A DNA stretch of 64,000 nucleotides from Paracoccus sediminicola. Lineage in GTDB: Bacteria; Pseudomonadota; Alphaproteobacteria; Rhodobacterales; Rhodobacteraceae. Location of the stretch: contig NZ_CP115768.1 in assembly GCF_027912835.1 (NCBI RefSeq), positions 248,001 to 312,000 on the forward strand, written 5' to 3'. The translations under genes and the position numbers were made by a program. Within the stretch, counting starts at the first letter, position 1, and each line of letters opens with the position of its first letter. The notes beneath the pieces were generated by a model that worked only from the letters and a program-made list of their open reading frames with translations, did not search any database and had not been told where the DNA came from. Shown here one piece after another: positions 34,473 through 44,032 of the stretch.

Positions 34473-35864
34473 ATGGCGCAGAATTTCGATGTGATTGTGA
34501 TCGGGGCCGGACCCGGCGGATATGTTGCAGCCATCCGTGCCGCGCAGCTCGGGCTCAAGGTCGCCTGTGTGGAGCGTGAGCATCTTGGCGGCATCTGCCT
34601 GAACTGGGGCTGCATCCCGACCAAGGCGCTGCTGCGCTCGGCCGAGGTCTACCATCTGATGGAACGGGCCAAGGATTTCGGTCTCTCGGCGGAGAATTTC
34701 GACTATGATCTGGACAAGGTCGTGGAGCGCTCGCGCGGGGTGGCGAAGCAGTTGACCAGCGGTGTCGGTCATCTGCTCAAGAAGAACAAGGTCACCGTCA
34801 TCATGGGCGAGGCCACCATCCCTGCCGCCGGAAAGGTGAGCGTCAAGACCGACAAGGGCAGCGAAGACCTGACCGCAAAGAACATCATCCTTGCCAGCGG
34901 CGCGCGCGCCCGCGAACTGCCGGGGCTGGAGCCTGACGGCAAGCGGGTCTGGAACTACAAGCACGCGCTCAAGCCGCCGCATATGCCGAAGAAACTGCTT
35001 GTGATCGGCTCTGGCGCGATCGGGATTGAATTCGCCAGCTTCTTCAACACGCTCGGCGCAGACACCACCGTCGTCGAGGTGATGGACCGCGTGCTGCCCG
35101 TCGAGGATGCCGACATCAGCAAGCTGGCGAAGAAGCAGTTTGAAAAGCAGAGCATGACGATCATGGAAAAGGCGACGGTCAAGTCGCTGGACCGCAAATC
35201 CGACAAGGTGACCGCCACGATCGAGACGAATGGCAAGACCGAAAAGCTGGAGGTCGACACGGTGATCTCTGCGGTCGGGATCGTCGGCAATGTCGAAAAT
35301 CTCGGGCTTGAAAAGCTGGGCGTGAAGATCGACCGCACCCATGTCGTCACCGACGAATATTGCCGGACAGGGGTGGACGGGCTTTATGCCATCGGCGACG
35401 TCGCCGGTGCGCCCTGGCTTGCCCACAAGGCCAGCCATGAGGGCACGATGGTGGCCGAGATGATCGCGGGGCAGGATGTGCATCCGATCAAGCCGAACTC
35501 GATCCCGGGCTGCACCTATTGCAACCCGCAGGTCGCTTCGGTCGGTCTGACCGAAGCTCAGGCGAAGGAACAGGGTTACAAGGTCAAAGTCGGCCGCTTC
35601 CCCTTCATCGGCAACGGCAAGGCCATCGCGCTTGGCGAATCCGAGGGGCTCATCAAGACTGTATTCGATGAAAAGACCGGGGAACTTCTGGGCGCGCATA
35701 TGGTCGGCGCCGAAGTGACCGAGCTGATCCAGGGCTATGTCGTCGGCAAGACGCTGGAAACCACCGAGGCTGAATTGATGGAAACCATCTTCGCCCATCC
35801 AACCCTGTCCGAGATGATGCACGAATCGGTTCTGGATGCGTATGGGCGCGCCATTCATTTCTGA
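34473..35864 (+). CDS. lpdA: Dihydrolipoyl dehydrogenase
   Basis: A 463-residue E3 flavoprotein that reoxidises dihydrolipoamide in 2-oxoacid dehydrogenase or glycine cleavage complexes. The FAD motif is VIVIGAGPGGYVAAIRAAQLG; the redox disulfide is in GGICLNWGCIPTKALLR; the NAD motif is LVIGSGAIGIEFASFFNTLGA. The C-terminal base is in the conserved FAHPTLSEMMHE. A clear AGGAG precedes the ATG. No pdh, ogdh or gcv genes are in the window, so the complex it serves is not shown. A hairpin terminator lies 25 bases after the stop. Confidence 0.97.
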   Translation: MAQNFDVIVIGAGPGGYVAAIRAAQLGLKVACVEREHLGGICLNWGCIPTKALLRSAEVYHLMERAKDFGLSAENFDYDLDKVVERSRGVAKQLTSGVGHLLKKNKVTVIMGEATIPAAGKVSVKTDKGSEDLTAKNIILASGARARELPGLEPDGKRVWNYKHALKPPHMPKKLLVIGSGAIGIEFASFFNTLGADTTVVEVMDRVLPVEDADISKLAKKQFEKQSMTIMEKATVKSLDRKSDKVTATIETNGKTEKLEVDTVISAVGIVGNVENLGLEKLGVKIDRTHVVTDEYCRTGVDGLYAIGDVAGAPWLAHKASHEGTMVAEMIAGQDVHPIKPNSIPGCTYCNPQVASVGLTEAQAKEQGYKVKVGRFPFIGNGKAIALGESEGLIKTVFDEKTGELLGAHMVGAEVTELIQGYVVGKTLETTEAELMETIFAHPTLSEMMHESVLDAYGRAIHF

Positions 35865-36273
35865 TATGTGGCGCTGCCATGTGTATCGAAAGGGCGGTGG
35901 GGTTTTCCCGCCGCCCTTCTACGTTACGCGCTCGCGCCATCGACCATTTGGGCGAGAGGCTGCGCGCCTCGACGCCGTCGAGGCAGTTGACGTTGATCGC
36001 GTAGACGACCTGACCGTCCTGTTCACCCCTCGCATAGGTTTCGATGCCGCAGGTCGGGCAGAACCGATGTGAAACATTTTTCTTGTTGAACAGATATTCC
36101 GTCGTCGGCCCGTCCCTGACCATCGAGACAGCCGATTCAGGCAGGAAAGTCAGAACCCAGCCTAGCCTTCGGCAGCGTGAGCAATTGCACGCATTCACCT
36201 GATCCAGATCCGCATCGACCTCGAACGCGACGGCGCCGCATTGGCAGCTTCCCGAATAATGCTGAACAGCCAT
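35653..36273 (-). CDS. GFA family protein (CENP-V/GFA zinc fold), probable 3' frameshift
   Basis: A glutathione-dependent formaldehyde-activating-enzyme-like protein. Zinc cysteines are seen in GSCQCGAV, NACNCSRC and RFCPTCG. ATG at 36273 follows a strong AGGAGG sequence. As it stands the frame runs to 206 residues, crosses the lpdA terminator and ends antisense inside lpdA. Adding one A at the AAA run near 35947-35949 (minus strand) would instead end the protein as LSPKMVDGASA at a stop at 35924-35926, giving 116 residues, a normal size for this family. So the last 97 residues are probably not native. This is either a real deletion or a sequencing error. Substrate unknown. Confidence 0.75.
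   Translation of the reverse strand: MAVQHYSGSCQCGAVAFEVDADLDQVNACNCSRCRRLGWVLTFLPESAVSMVRDGPTTEYLFNKKNVSHRFCPTCGIETYARGEQDGQVVYAINVNCLDGVEARSLSPKWSMARARNVEGRRENPTALSIHMAAPHIRNEWRAHTHPEPIRASSRTGLDGRRWFPSIQPRWFPASCRRHSPGSARSLRRRPYARPEVPRSFHRIQS
35889..35919 (+). terminator. Hairpin terminator between lpdA and the GFA gene
   Basis: AAGGGCGG (35890-35897) pairs with CCGCCCTT (35911-35918), with an inner GGG/CCC stem and TTTT loop. It lies 25 bases after the lpdA stop and just past the likely original end of the convergent GFA gene. Confidence 0.78.
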
Positions 36274-36288
36274 TTCACCCTCCTGCAT

Positions 36289-36303
36289 GTTCTGTTAATG
36301 TTC
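36289..36303. promoter_or_regulatory. LexA (SOS) box of alphaproteobacterial type
   Basis: GTTC at 36289-36292 and GTTC at 36300-36303 are separated by exactly seven bases. This is the GTTC-N7-GTTC direct repeat bound by LexA in Rhodobacter and other alphaproteobacteria. It lies 64 bases before the uvrA start, in the divergent interval with the GFA gene, so uvrA is very likely SOS-controlled. Confidence 0.85.
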
Positions 36304-36366
36304 TAACAGCTTGTGCTTTCCGGCTCCATGACTATCTGATGCGACTGGGGCCAGAACCGGCGGGAC

Positions 36367-39240
36367 ATGTCCATGGAACAGAAGTTCATCGAAATTCGCG
36401 GTGCGCGCGAACATAATCTCAAAGACGTGGATATGGATATTCCGCGCGATCAGCTGGTGGTCATTACCGGGCTGTCGGGGTCGGGAAAATCCAGCCTTGC
36501 TTTCGACACGATCTATGCAGAGGGGCAGCGCCGCTATGTCGAAAGCCTGTCGGCCTATGCGCGGCAATTTCTCGACATGGCGGGCAAGCCGGATGTGGAC
36601 CATATCAGCGGTCTTTCCCCTGCGATCTCTATCGAGCAGAAGACGACCAGCAAGAACCCGCGCTCGACCGTCGGCACGGTGACCGAGATTTATGACTATC
36701 TGCGCCTGCTTTTCGCCCGCGTCGGCACGCCCTACAGCCCCGCCACCGGCCTGCCCATCGAGGCGCAGCAGGTGCAGGACATGGTCGACCGGATCATGGC
36801 GATGGAGGAGGGGACGCGCGGCTATCTTCTGGCCCCCATCGTGCGGGACCGGAAAGGCGAGTATAAGAAGGAATTCCTCGAACTTCGCAAACAGGGCTTC
36901 CAGCGCGTCAAGGTCGATGGCGCGTTCTACGAGATCGACGAACCCCCCGAACTGGACAAGAAATACCGCCATAATATCGACGTGGTGGTCGACCGTCTGG
37001 TCGTGCGCGAAGGCATGGAAACCCGGCTGGCCGATTCGCTGCGCACCGCGCTCGATCTGGCCAGCGGCATCGCCATTCTGGAAACCGCGCCGACCGAAGG
37101 CGAGCCGGAGCGCATCACCTTCAGCGAGAATTTCGCCTGCCCGGTCAGCGGCTTCACCCTGCCGGAAATCGAGCCGCGGCTGTTTTCCTTCAACGCGCCA
37201 ATGGGGGCCTGCCCGGAATGTGACGGGTTGGGGGTCGAGCTGTTCTTCGACGAACATCTGGTTGTGCCGGATCAGGCGCTGTCGATTGCCGGCGGGGCGC
37301 TCGCGCCCTGGGCCAAGTCGAAATCCGCCTATCTGACCCAGACCGTCAACGCTCTGGCGAAACATTACGGTTTCGACAAGAAAACCCCGTGGCGCGATCT
37401 GCCCGAGGCGGTCCGCAAGCTGTTCCTCTATGGCTCGGGCAAGGATGAGATCAAGTTCCGCTTCGACGATGCCGGTCGCATCTACGAGGTCACGCGCCAG
37501 TTCGAGGGCGTCATCCCCAACATGCAGCGCCGCCTGCGCGAGAGCGACAGCAACTGGGTCCGCGAGGAGATGGAGCGGTATCAGAACAACCGCCCCTGTC
37601 AGGTCTGCAACGGCTATCGCCTCCGCCCCGAGGCGCTCTGCGTCAGGATTGCCGACCATCATATCGGCCAGGTGGTCGAGAAATCCATTCACGAGGCGCT
37701 CGACTGGATCACCGGCGCGCCGAACCATCTCGGCAAGCAGAAAAACGAAATCGCCGTCGCGATCCTGAAGGAGATCCGCGAGAGGCTCGGTTTCCTGGTC
37801 AATGTCGGTCTGGACTACCTGACGCTCAGCCGCGCGGCGGGGACGCTGTCGGGTGGCGAAAGCCAGCGGATCCGGCTGGCAAGCCAGATCGGCTCGGGGC
37901 TGACCGGGGTGCTGTATGTGCTGGACGAGCCCTCGATCGGCTTGCATCAGCGGGACAATGACCGGCTCATCACCACGCTGAAAGGGCTGCGCGATCAGGG
38001 CAACTCGGTGATCGTGGTCGAACATGACGAGGATGCGATCCGCAATGCCGATTACGTCTTCGACATGGGGCCGGGCGCGGGGGTGCATGGCGGCGGGGTC
38101 GTCGCCAAGGGCACGCCCGAGGAAATTGCCGCCGACACGGCCAGCCTGACCGGGCAGTATCTGGCCGGGATCCGTGAAATCTCCGTGCCGCAGGAACGCC
38201 GCGAGGGCACGGGCAAGGCCGTCACCGTCGTCGGTGCGACCGGCAACAATCTGAAGGATGTCACCGCCGAATTCCCGCTTGGCAAATTCGTCTGCGTCAC
38301 TGGCGTGTCGGGCGGCGGCAAGTCCACCCTGACCATCGAGACGCTGTTCAAGACGGCGTCGCAGCGCCTGAACGGCGCCCGTCAGGCACCCGCGCCCTGC
38401 GAGACGATCAAGGGGCTGGAGAATCTCGACAAGGTCATCGACATCGACCAACGCCCGATCGGGCGCACGCCGCGTTCGAACCCGGCGACCTATACCGGCG
38501 CTTACGACCATATCCGCGACTGGTTCGCCAATCTGCCCGAATCGAAGGCGCGCGGCTACAAGCCGGGGCGGTTCAGCTTCAATGTCAAGGGCGGGCGCTG
38601 CGAGGCGTGCCAGGGCGACGGCGTCATCAAGATCGAGATGCATTTTCTGCCCGACGTCTATGTCGAATGCGAGACTTGCCACGGCAAGCGCTATAACCGC
38701 GAAACGCTGGAGGTGCTGTTCAAGGGCAAGTCCATCGCTGATGTGCTGGCGATGACCATCGAAGAGGCGCAGGAGTTCTTCAAGGCGGTGCCCTCGATCC
38801 GGCGCAAGATGGATGCGCTGATGCAGGTGGGCCTGGGCTACGTGAAGGTCGGGCAGCAGGCGACGACGCTGTCGGGCGGTGAGGCGCAGCGGGTCAAGCT
38901 GGCGAAAGAGCTGTCCCGCGCCTCGACCGGCAAGACGCTCTATATCCTCGACGAGCCGACCACCGGACTGCATTTCGAGGATGTCCGCAAGTTGTTGGAG
39001 GTGCTGCACCACCTTGTCGAACAGGGCAATACGGTGGTGGTGATCGAGCATAATCTCGACGTTATCAAGACTGCCGACTGGATCATCGATATCGGCCCCG
39101 AAGGCGGCGATGGCGGCGGGCGGATCGTGGCCGCCGGCACGCCGGAAGATGTGGCCGAGGTGGCCGAAAGCCACACCGGGCGCTATCTCGCCCCGATGCT
39201 TCCGTCGCGTCCTAAAAGGCGCGCAGTGCGGCAAAAGTGA
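36367..39240 (+). CDS. uvrA: Excinuclease ABC subunit A
   Basis: A full-length UvrA, 957 residues, the damage-recognition ATPase of nucleotide excision repair. Both ABC ATPase modules are present: Walker [19 protein letters not shown] and [15 protein letters not shown], and signatures [16 protein letters not shown] and [16 protein letters not shown]. The zinc modules show CPECDG and CEACQGDG with CETCHG. A second in-frame ATG at 36373 ([10 protein letters not shown]) is nearly as good a start. An SOS box precedes it. uvrB and uvrC are not in the window. Confidence 0.98.
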   Translation: MSMEQKFIEIRGAREHNLKDVDMDIPRDQLVVITGLSGSGKSSLAFDTIYAEGQRRYVESLSAYARQFLDMAGKPDVDHISGLSPAISIEQKTTSKNPRSTVGTVTEIYDYLRLLFARVGTPYSPATGLPIEAQQVQDMVDRIMAMEEGTRGYLLAPIVRDRKGEYKKEFLELRKQGFQRVKVDGAFYEIDEPPELDKKYRHNIDVVVDRLVVREGMETRLADSLRTALDLASGIAILETAPTEGEPERITFSENFACPVSGFTLPEIEPRLFSFNAPMGACPECDGLGVELFFDEHLVVPDQALSIAGGALAPWAKSKSAYLTQTVNALAKHYGFDKKTPWRDLPEAVRKLFLYGSGKDEIKFRFDDAGRIYEVTRQFEGVIPNMQRRLRESDSNWVREEMERYQNNRPCQVCNGYRLRPEALCVRIADHHIGQVVEKSIHEALDWITGAPNHLGKQKNEIAVAILKEIRERLGFLVNVGLDYLTLSRAAGTLSGGESQRIRLASQIGSGLTGVLYVLDEPSIGLHQRDNDRLITTLKGLRDQGNSVIVVEHDEDAIRNADYVFDMGPGAGVHGGGVVAKGTPEEIAADTASLTGQYLAGIREISVPQERREGTGKAVTVVGATGNNLKDVTAEFPLGKFVCVTGVSGGGKSTLTIETLFKTASQRLNGARQAPAPCETIKGLENLDKVIDIDQRPIGRTPRSNPATYTGAYDHIRDWFANLPESKARGYKPGRFSFNVKGGRCEACQGDGVIKIEMHFLPDVYVECETCHGKRYNRETLEVLFKGKSIADVLAMTIEEAQEFFKAVPSIRRKMDALMQVGLGYVKVGQQATTLSGGEAQRVKLAKELSRASTGKTLYILDEPTTGLHFEDVRKLLEVLHHLVEQGNTVVVIEHNLDVIKTADWIIDIGPEGGDGGGRIVAAGTPEDVAEVAESHTGRYLAPMLPSRPKRRAVRQK

Positions 39241-39415
39241 CACGGATGCGCCTGAATGGTCGCATTTTGTTCAAATATAAGGGAACTCGGCGGCGATCCG
39301 CTTGCGTTCACATGCGTCGGAAGGCGATAGCTCGTAGGGATACGGCACGCCCCGCGCTGCCGAGCTGAAAGTTTGCGTCTCCGGTCTGCCCCGGGACGAA
39401 AGGAAGGAAGTCATC

Positions 39416-40207
39416 ATGCGCATCATCCCCGTTGCGATTGCAGTTGCCCTGGGTCTCGCCGCCTGTGCACCCACCGCAGAAGTGCCCGCCGATAACATGG
39501 CCTCGGCGAAATTCGTCCCCTCTTATTACGAGGCCCGGACCGATACTGGCCCGAATGGCGAGCCTGTCGAGATCAAGGCCGTGAAGTCCGCCTATCTGAA
39601 CGAGCGCACCATGCGCACGACCGTGCCCTATAACGGTCCCGAAAGCGCTGGCACCATCGTCGTCGATCCCTATGCGCGGCTGCTCTATTACGTGCAGGGC
39701 GGCGGGATGGCCGAGCGTTACGGCGTGGCCGTCGGCAAGGCCGGCAAGACACTGACCGGCGACGCGGTGATCCGCCGCAAGGTCGCCTGGCCAAGCTGGA
39801 CCCCGACTGCGAACATGGTCGCTGAACAGCCTGAACTTTACGGCCCGCTGAAAGGCGGCGTCTCGGGGGGATTGGACAACCCGCTCGGTTCGCGCGCGCT
39901 GTATCTCTATCGCGGCGGCCGTGACACCTATTATCGGATCCACGGCACGATGGACCCGTCCTCGATCGGCAAGGCGACCTCGGCAGGCTGTATTCGCATG
40001 TTCAACCAGGACATCATGGATCTGTTCAACCGCGTGCCGGACAACACCCCTGTCCATGTCCGCTCGGCAGCTGAAAGCCGTCAGTATGAAGGCCCGGTCG
40101 TTGAATCGCCCGAAGGCTATGCCCTGCCGGTGGACCAGACCCCGGCGGCGACAACGACCACGACGGCGCCCGGTGTGAGCCCGGTCGAAAGCGCCGTGCG
40201 CGGCTGA
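39416..40207 (+). CDS. L,D-transpeptidase (YkuD domain), lipoprotein
   Basis: A 263-residue exported L,D-transpeptidase, which makes 3-3 cross-links in peptidoglycan or attaches proteins to it. The N-terminus is a lipoprotein signal (VALGLAACAP; Cys about residue 17). The YkuD domain starts at about residue 75 (IVVDPYARLLYYVQ) and ends with the catalytic motif HGTMDPSSIGKATSAGCIRM, with His and Cys in place. The last 40 residues are Thr/Pro/Ala-rich. A GGAAGGA sequence precedes the ATG. A good terminator follows the stop. Confidence 0.95.
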   Translation: MRIIPVAIAVALGLAACAPTAEVPADNMASAKFVPSYYEARTDTGPNGEPVEIKAVKSAYLNERTMRTTVPYNGPESAGTIVVDPYARLLYYVQGGGMAERYGVAVGKAGKTLTGDAVIRRKVAWPSWTPTANMVAEQPELYGPLKGGVSGGLDNPLGSRALYLYRGGRDTYYRIHGTMDPSSIGKATSAGCIRMFNQDIMDLFNRVPDNTPVHVRSAAESRQYEGPVVESPEGYALPVDQTPAATTTTTAPGVSPVESAVRG

Positions 40208-40230
40208 TCCGGCAACCGCAACCCGTTTGG

Positions 40231-40261
40231 AACGCCCCGACCGAAAGGCCGGGGCGTTTTC
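40231..40261 (+). terminator. Rho-independent terminator after the L,D-transpeptidase gene
   Basis: A 10-bp stem with one mismatch (CGCCCCGACC at 40233-40242 with GGCCGGGGCG at 40247-40256, GAAA tetraloop), flanked by AA and TTTT. It starts 24 bases after the stop. Confidence 0.88.
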
Positions 40262-40342
40262 CGTTCATCCGCTGGATTTTCAAGGAACTTTCAATGACAC
40301 GCCGTCTCGGCTATCAAGATTGAAAGCCACGCGAGGAGCGAT

Positions 40343-41239
40343 ATGCCCAATTTTTCCAAGGACGAGCAGAAGGTCCTGTCCGGGGACGAGCTTGAACTGG
40401 CCACCCGGACGCGCAGTCCAAAGGTTCGTGAACTGTCGGATACCGCGCTCTCGGACATCATCTCTCGGCTGAGCGAGTTTAGGGATACGCAGGCGACATC
40501 TGACGCGGGCGCCTCTGCTTCGGAGACGCAGCGCATGACCTTCCTGCGCGCCGCGCTGCGCCGTGCCAATGCCGAGCGCAACCGCCGCCGCAAGGCAGAG
40601 GGTTCGTCGACCAGCTCCGGCACCGCGAAGACGGCGCGCAAGACACAGCCCGGCGTATCTGGCAGGGTGGCCTCCCGCAGTGGCGGGCGTGGCCGCAGCG
40701 CAAAATCCGGCAGCGCCGCGAGCACGGACCGCAGGGGCAGCGGCGGACGCAAGGTTGCCGCGGGCAAAGCAGGCCGCTCAACGGCCGCGAAACCGGCCTC
40801 GCCTGAGGCCGCCGCCGCTACCGGTTCCGGGAAAGTCTCGTCATCGCGCGAGACTTCCCACACACCGGCTTCGAAGCCATCGCCGAGAGCCCGTGCAAAG
40901 GCACAGAAACGCGACGCCGATATTGCCGCCCCCGCCATCGCCGCCAGCCTGCTTCCGGCGGCAAAGGCCGATGCCGCAAGCTCCAAGAAGGGCAGGCGGA
41001 AAAAGGCGGCACCGGATGAGATCGACAAGCTGAAGGACAAGGCCGCGCGCCGCAGTGCCAAGGCCGAGAAGGCCGAAGCCAAGGCGAAGAAGGCCGCCAA
41101 GCAGGCCGAGAAGAAGGGCGGCAAGAAGCGCCGCAAGGCCGCTGAGGTTGCGCAGGAGAAGGCTGAAAAGGCGCAGCGCAAGCTCCGCAAGGTCACACGC
41201 CGCATCCGCAAGGCGTCGGCAAACCTCATGCCAAAGTAA
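40343..41239 (+). CDS. Very basic Lys/Ala-rich protein of unknown function
   Basis: A 298-residue protein I cannot assign to a named family. Residues 1-85 look like an ordered helical domain (SDTALSDIISRLSEFRDTQA and MTFLRAALRRANAERNRRRK). Residues 86-200 are low complexity, rich in Ser, Gly, Ala, Arg and Lys. Residues about 205-298 are a Lys/Ala/Glu repeat region (for example KAEKAEAKAKKAAKQAEKK) that would form a highly charged helix or coiled coil, resembling histone H1-like tails. There is no signal peptide. The start has a strong GAGGAG sequence. Nucleic-acid binding is an inference from composition only. Confidence 0.75.
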   Translation: MPNFSKDEQKVLSGDELELATRTRSPKVRELSDTALSDIISRLSEFRDTQATSDAGASASETQRMTFLRAALRRANAERNRRRKAEGSSTSSGTAKTARKTQPGVSGRVASRSGGRGRSAKSGSAASTDRRGSGGRKVAAGKAGRSTAAKPASPEAAAATGSGKVSSSRETSHTPASKPSPRARAKAQKRDADIAAPAIAASLLPAAKADAASSKKGRRKKAAPDEIDKLKDKAARRSAKAEKAEAKAKKAAKQAEKKGGKKRRKAAEVAQEKAEKAQRKLRKVTRRIRKASANLMPK

Positions 41240-41329
41240 CCAGCCCGCAAACCGCGCGCGACGCAATCTCGCGGTTTCCCTGATCGTCCCGATTTGCTAA
41301 TCGGGTGGCATCATGGGCAGGTACTGTGG

Positions 41330-42262
41330 ATGCGGGTGGTGCGCCGGGTTCTGACGGCAATTCTGATGATGGCAATAACGGCGGGTCCGGCCGTGTCGCG
41401 TCCGGCGGTGGACGCCGTCGAAGGCCGCCCGCCCGAGCCCGAGGCAGAGGATAAGCGCTGCACGGCGGACGGGATCTATTGCATCTATCGCCAGAGCTAT
41501 GTCGCCGATGTCTGCCGCAATATCGAACGCGCCGCCTCGCGCGAGGGGCTGGACAAGAATTTCCTCGCCCGCCTGCTGTGGAAGGAGAGCCGGTTTGAGC
41601 CGAGCGCGGTGTCTCCGGTCGGCGCTGAAGGGATCGCCCAGTTCATGCCCGGCACCGCCGATATCGTAGGATTGCACGATCCGTATAACCCCGCCGAGGC
41701 GATCCAGGTTTCGGCCAATTATCTGCGTCGCCTGCGCGATTTCTATGGCTCAATCGGGCTGGCGGCGGTGGCCTATAATGGCGGCGAGACGCGGGCGGCG
41801 CGCTTCCTGCAATCGGGCGGAACGCTGCCCTATGAAACCCAAGATTATGTCGAGGCGATCACCGGCTTCAATGCCTGGCGTTGGCGCGAGGACCCGCCCG
41901 GGCCGGACAAGCTTGACCTCCGGCTGGATGGAGACACGCCGTTTCTCGAAGCCTGCACCCGGCTCGCCGGAAATCGAGAGCTTCGCGAGTTCGGCGTCAC
42001 CCCGCCGCCGGTCATGCCCTGGGGCGTCATCCTCGCCTCGCACCCGACCCGCGGCGGGGCGCAGCGTCAGATCAACCGGCTGAACCGCGCGCTCTCACCG
42101 ATCCTCAACGGCAACCGGGTCAGCTATGTGCACCGCTCGCTGCGTGGCGGGGCGCGCAAGGTCTATACGGCGCAGGTCGGCTGGAACTCACGCGGCGAGG
42201 CCAACCGCTTCTGTCAAAAGGCCCGCGTGGTCGGCATACGCTGCATCGTGCTGCGCAACTGA
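41330..42262 (+). CDS. Lytic transglycosylase (SLT domain) with C-terminal SPOR-like region
   Basis: A 310-residue exported murein hydrolase. A signal peptide covers about residues 1-23 (VLTAILMMAITAGPAVS). The SLT domain has the catalytic Glu in LLWKESRFEPSAVSP (Glu86), then AEGIAQFMPGTADIVG and VAYNGGETRAARF. After about residue 225 a segment (WGVILASHPTRGGAQRQINR to the end) looks like a SPOR domain, which binds denuded glycan at division sites. ATG at 41330 was chosen as it starts the signal peptide; an ATG at 41294 is also in frame. A perfect terminator follows. Confidence 0.92.
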   Translation: MRVVRRVLTAILMMAITAGPAVSRPAVDAVEGRPPEPEAEDKRCTADGIYCIYRQSYVADVCRNIERAASREGLDKNFLARLLWKESRFEPSAVSPVGAEGIAQFMPGTADIVGLHDPYNPAEAIQVSANYLRRLRDFYGSIGLAAVAYNGGETRAARFLQSGGTLPYETQDYVEAITGFNAWRWREDPPGPDKLDLRLDGDTPFLEACTRLAGNRELREFGVTPPPVMPWGVILASHPTRGGAQRQINRLNRALSPILNGNRVSYVHRSLRGGARKVYTAQVGWNSRGEANRFCQKARVVGIRCIVLRN

Positions 42263-42315
42263 GCCGCCATCGGCGCGCTTGCCTCGCGCGGTTCCTGTTG
42301 GTGGCGACCATGCGA

Positions 42316-42347
42316 AAGCCCCGCAGCGGCGACACGCTGCGGGGCTT
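42316..42347. terminator. Bidirectional hairpin terminator
   Basis: A perfect 13-bp stem (AAGCCCCGCAGCG at 42316-42328 with CGCTGCGGGGCTT at 42335-42347, 6-nt loop) between the convergent lytic transglycosylase and binding-protein genes. Confidence 0.85.
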
Positions 42348-42390
42348 CGATTTGGGCAATAGCAGTGATGCCGCGCCTTATCCGCGCGGA

Positions 42391-43863
42391 TCACTCTGTC
42401 CAGCGGACCTGCGACAAATCATTCGCCGGGGTGGGGGAGTTCTGCCAGAGCCCTTCGATATTGGCATTCGCCACGCCTGTCTTGGCCAGCTGGAACAGAT
42501 AGGCATTGGCATAATCATCCGCGATGATCGTCTGCGCCTCTTTCAGCAATTCCGAGCGCGCCGCCTCGTCCACGGTGGTATTCACCTCGGCCATGACCTC
42601 TTTCAGCGCGTCGTTGCTGTAGTTGAAATAGTAATCGTCGCGCGCATAGATCCCGATATCCATCGGCTCGACATGGCTGATGATGGTCAGGTCATAATCC
42701 TTGCCGGTATAGACCGTCTCCAGCCATTGCGCCCATTCCATATTGGTCGCCTCGGTCTCGATGCCGACGGCGCGAAGCTGCGCCGCCAAGAGCTCGCCGC
42801 CGCGGCGCGCATAGGGCGTCGGCGGCAGGGCGAGGCGCAGCGTCAGATCCTCGACCCCGGCCTCGGCCAGAAGCTCTTTCGCGCGGTCGGGGTCATAGGC
42901 GGATTGTTCGGTCAGATCGACGTAATCCGGGTGATGCGGCGCGAAATGCGTGCCGATGGGCGTACCATAGCCGAACATCGCGCCGTCGATCAGCTCTTGC
43001 CGGTTCACCGCATGGGCGATGGCCTCGCGGACCTTCACGTCGTCCAGCGGTGGCACCGCCTTGTTCATGGTCAGGATCGTCTCGCCCTCCGTGGTTCCGA
43101 CGATCACCTTGAAGCGCGGATCGGCCTCGATCTGGGACAGGTTCTCGGGCGCCGGAAAGATCGGAAACGCATCGACATCGCCTGCCATGATCGAGGCGAA
43201 GGCGGCGCCGGGATCGGCGATGAAGCGGAAAGTGGCCGATTGCAGGGCGGGCTTCTCGCCCCAATAGCCGTCATAGGCTTCGATCTGGATCGAATCGCCC
43301 TGAGTCCAGTTCACGAAGCGAAATGGCCCGGTGCCGACGGGGTTCGTTGCCGCCTGATCGACCGAGGCTTCGTCCATGATGACGGCATCGCCCCAGGCCA
43401 TCTTGAAGGGGAACATCGCATCCGCTGCCGAAAGCGTCACGCGCACGGTCTGCGGGTCCACCGCCTCGACCGAGGTGATCCCTTCGAACAGCGTCTTCTG
43501 CGCATTGGTCGAATCCTCGGCCCGCGCGCGGTCAAGCGAGAACACTACATCCTCGGCGGTGAACTCGGCGCCGTCATGGAAGGTGACGCCTTCGGCCAGC
43601 GAGAAGACATAGCTCTTGCCGTCATCCTCGACCTCCCAGCTTTGGGCGAGACCGGGCTGGATGGTGCCGTCCGGGCCAAAACGGGTCAGCCCCTCGAAGA
43701 TATTGGCATAAACCACCTCGTCGATGGCGGCGGCGGCGTTGCCGGTCGGATCGAGGCTCGGCGGTTCCAACACCATGCCCAGCGTGATCGTGTCCTGCGC
43801 GGCAAGCGCGGGCGTGGCCATCAACGCAACGGCTGCGGTGGTGGTCTTCCAGTGGTGGAACAT
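42391..43863 (-). CDS. ABC transporter substrate-binding protein, peptide/nickel family (SBP family 5)
   Basis: A 490-residue periplasmic binding protein of the DppA/OppA family. A signal peptide is clear (residues about 1-18, ending ALA-A). The family start LGMVLEPPSLDPTGNAAAAI, VYANIFEGLTRFGPDG and GVTFHDGAEFTAEDVVFSL are all present. It would deliver peptides or similar solutes to an inner-membrane ABC permease, but no permease or ATPase gene is adjacent, so it is an orphan here. The frame opens at 43875, but ATG at 43863 (MFHHWKTTT) gives the better signal peptide. Confidence 0.92.
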   Translation of the reverse strand: MFHHWKTTTAAVALMATPALAAQDTITLGMVLEPPSLDPTGNAAAAIDEVVYANIFEGLTRFGPDGTIQPGLAQSWEVEDDGKSYVFSLAEGVTFHDGAEFTAEDVVFSLDRARAEDSTNAQKTLFEGITSVEAVDPQTVRVTLSAADAMFPFKMAWGDAVIMDEASVDQAATNPVGTGPFRFVNWTQGDSIQIEAYDGYWGEKPALQSATFRFIADPGAAFASIMAGDVDAFPIFPAPENLSQIEADPRFKVIVGTTEGETILTMNKAVPPLDDVKVREAIAHAVNRQELIDGAMFGYGTPIGTHFAPHHPDYVDLTEQSAYDPDRAKELLAEAGVEDLTLRLALPPTPYARRGGELLAAQLRAVGIETEATNMEWAQWLETVYTGKDYDLTIISHVEPMDIGIYARDDYYFNYSNDALKEVMAEVNTTVDEAARSELLKEAQTIIADDYANAYLFQLAKTGVANANIEGLWQNSPTPANDLSQVRWTE

Positions 43864-44032
43864 GCTTCCCCCCATAGCTTCGGTTCGGCGATGATAATGC
43901 TGCGAAATCCGTGCCTTTCAAGGGAATTCGCCCCGGCGGCCAGGCACGGGAAGGCACGGCGATGCAATGGGGCGCAGGAATTATTCTGTCAAAACAACAC
44001 TCAAGGAAAGGAACCTCACTGGTTCAGAAGGG

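Noticed and set aside
36295..39243. A 982-codon open frame on the minus strand opposite uvrA
   Set aside because: It is a mirror of uvrA codons; uvrA has all its motifs, and the mirror protein resembles nothing known.
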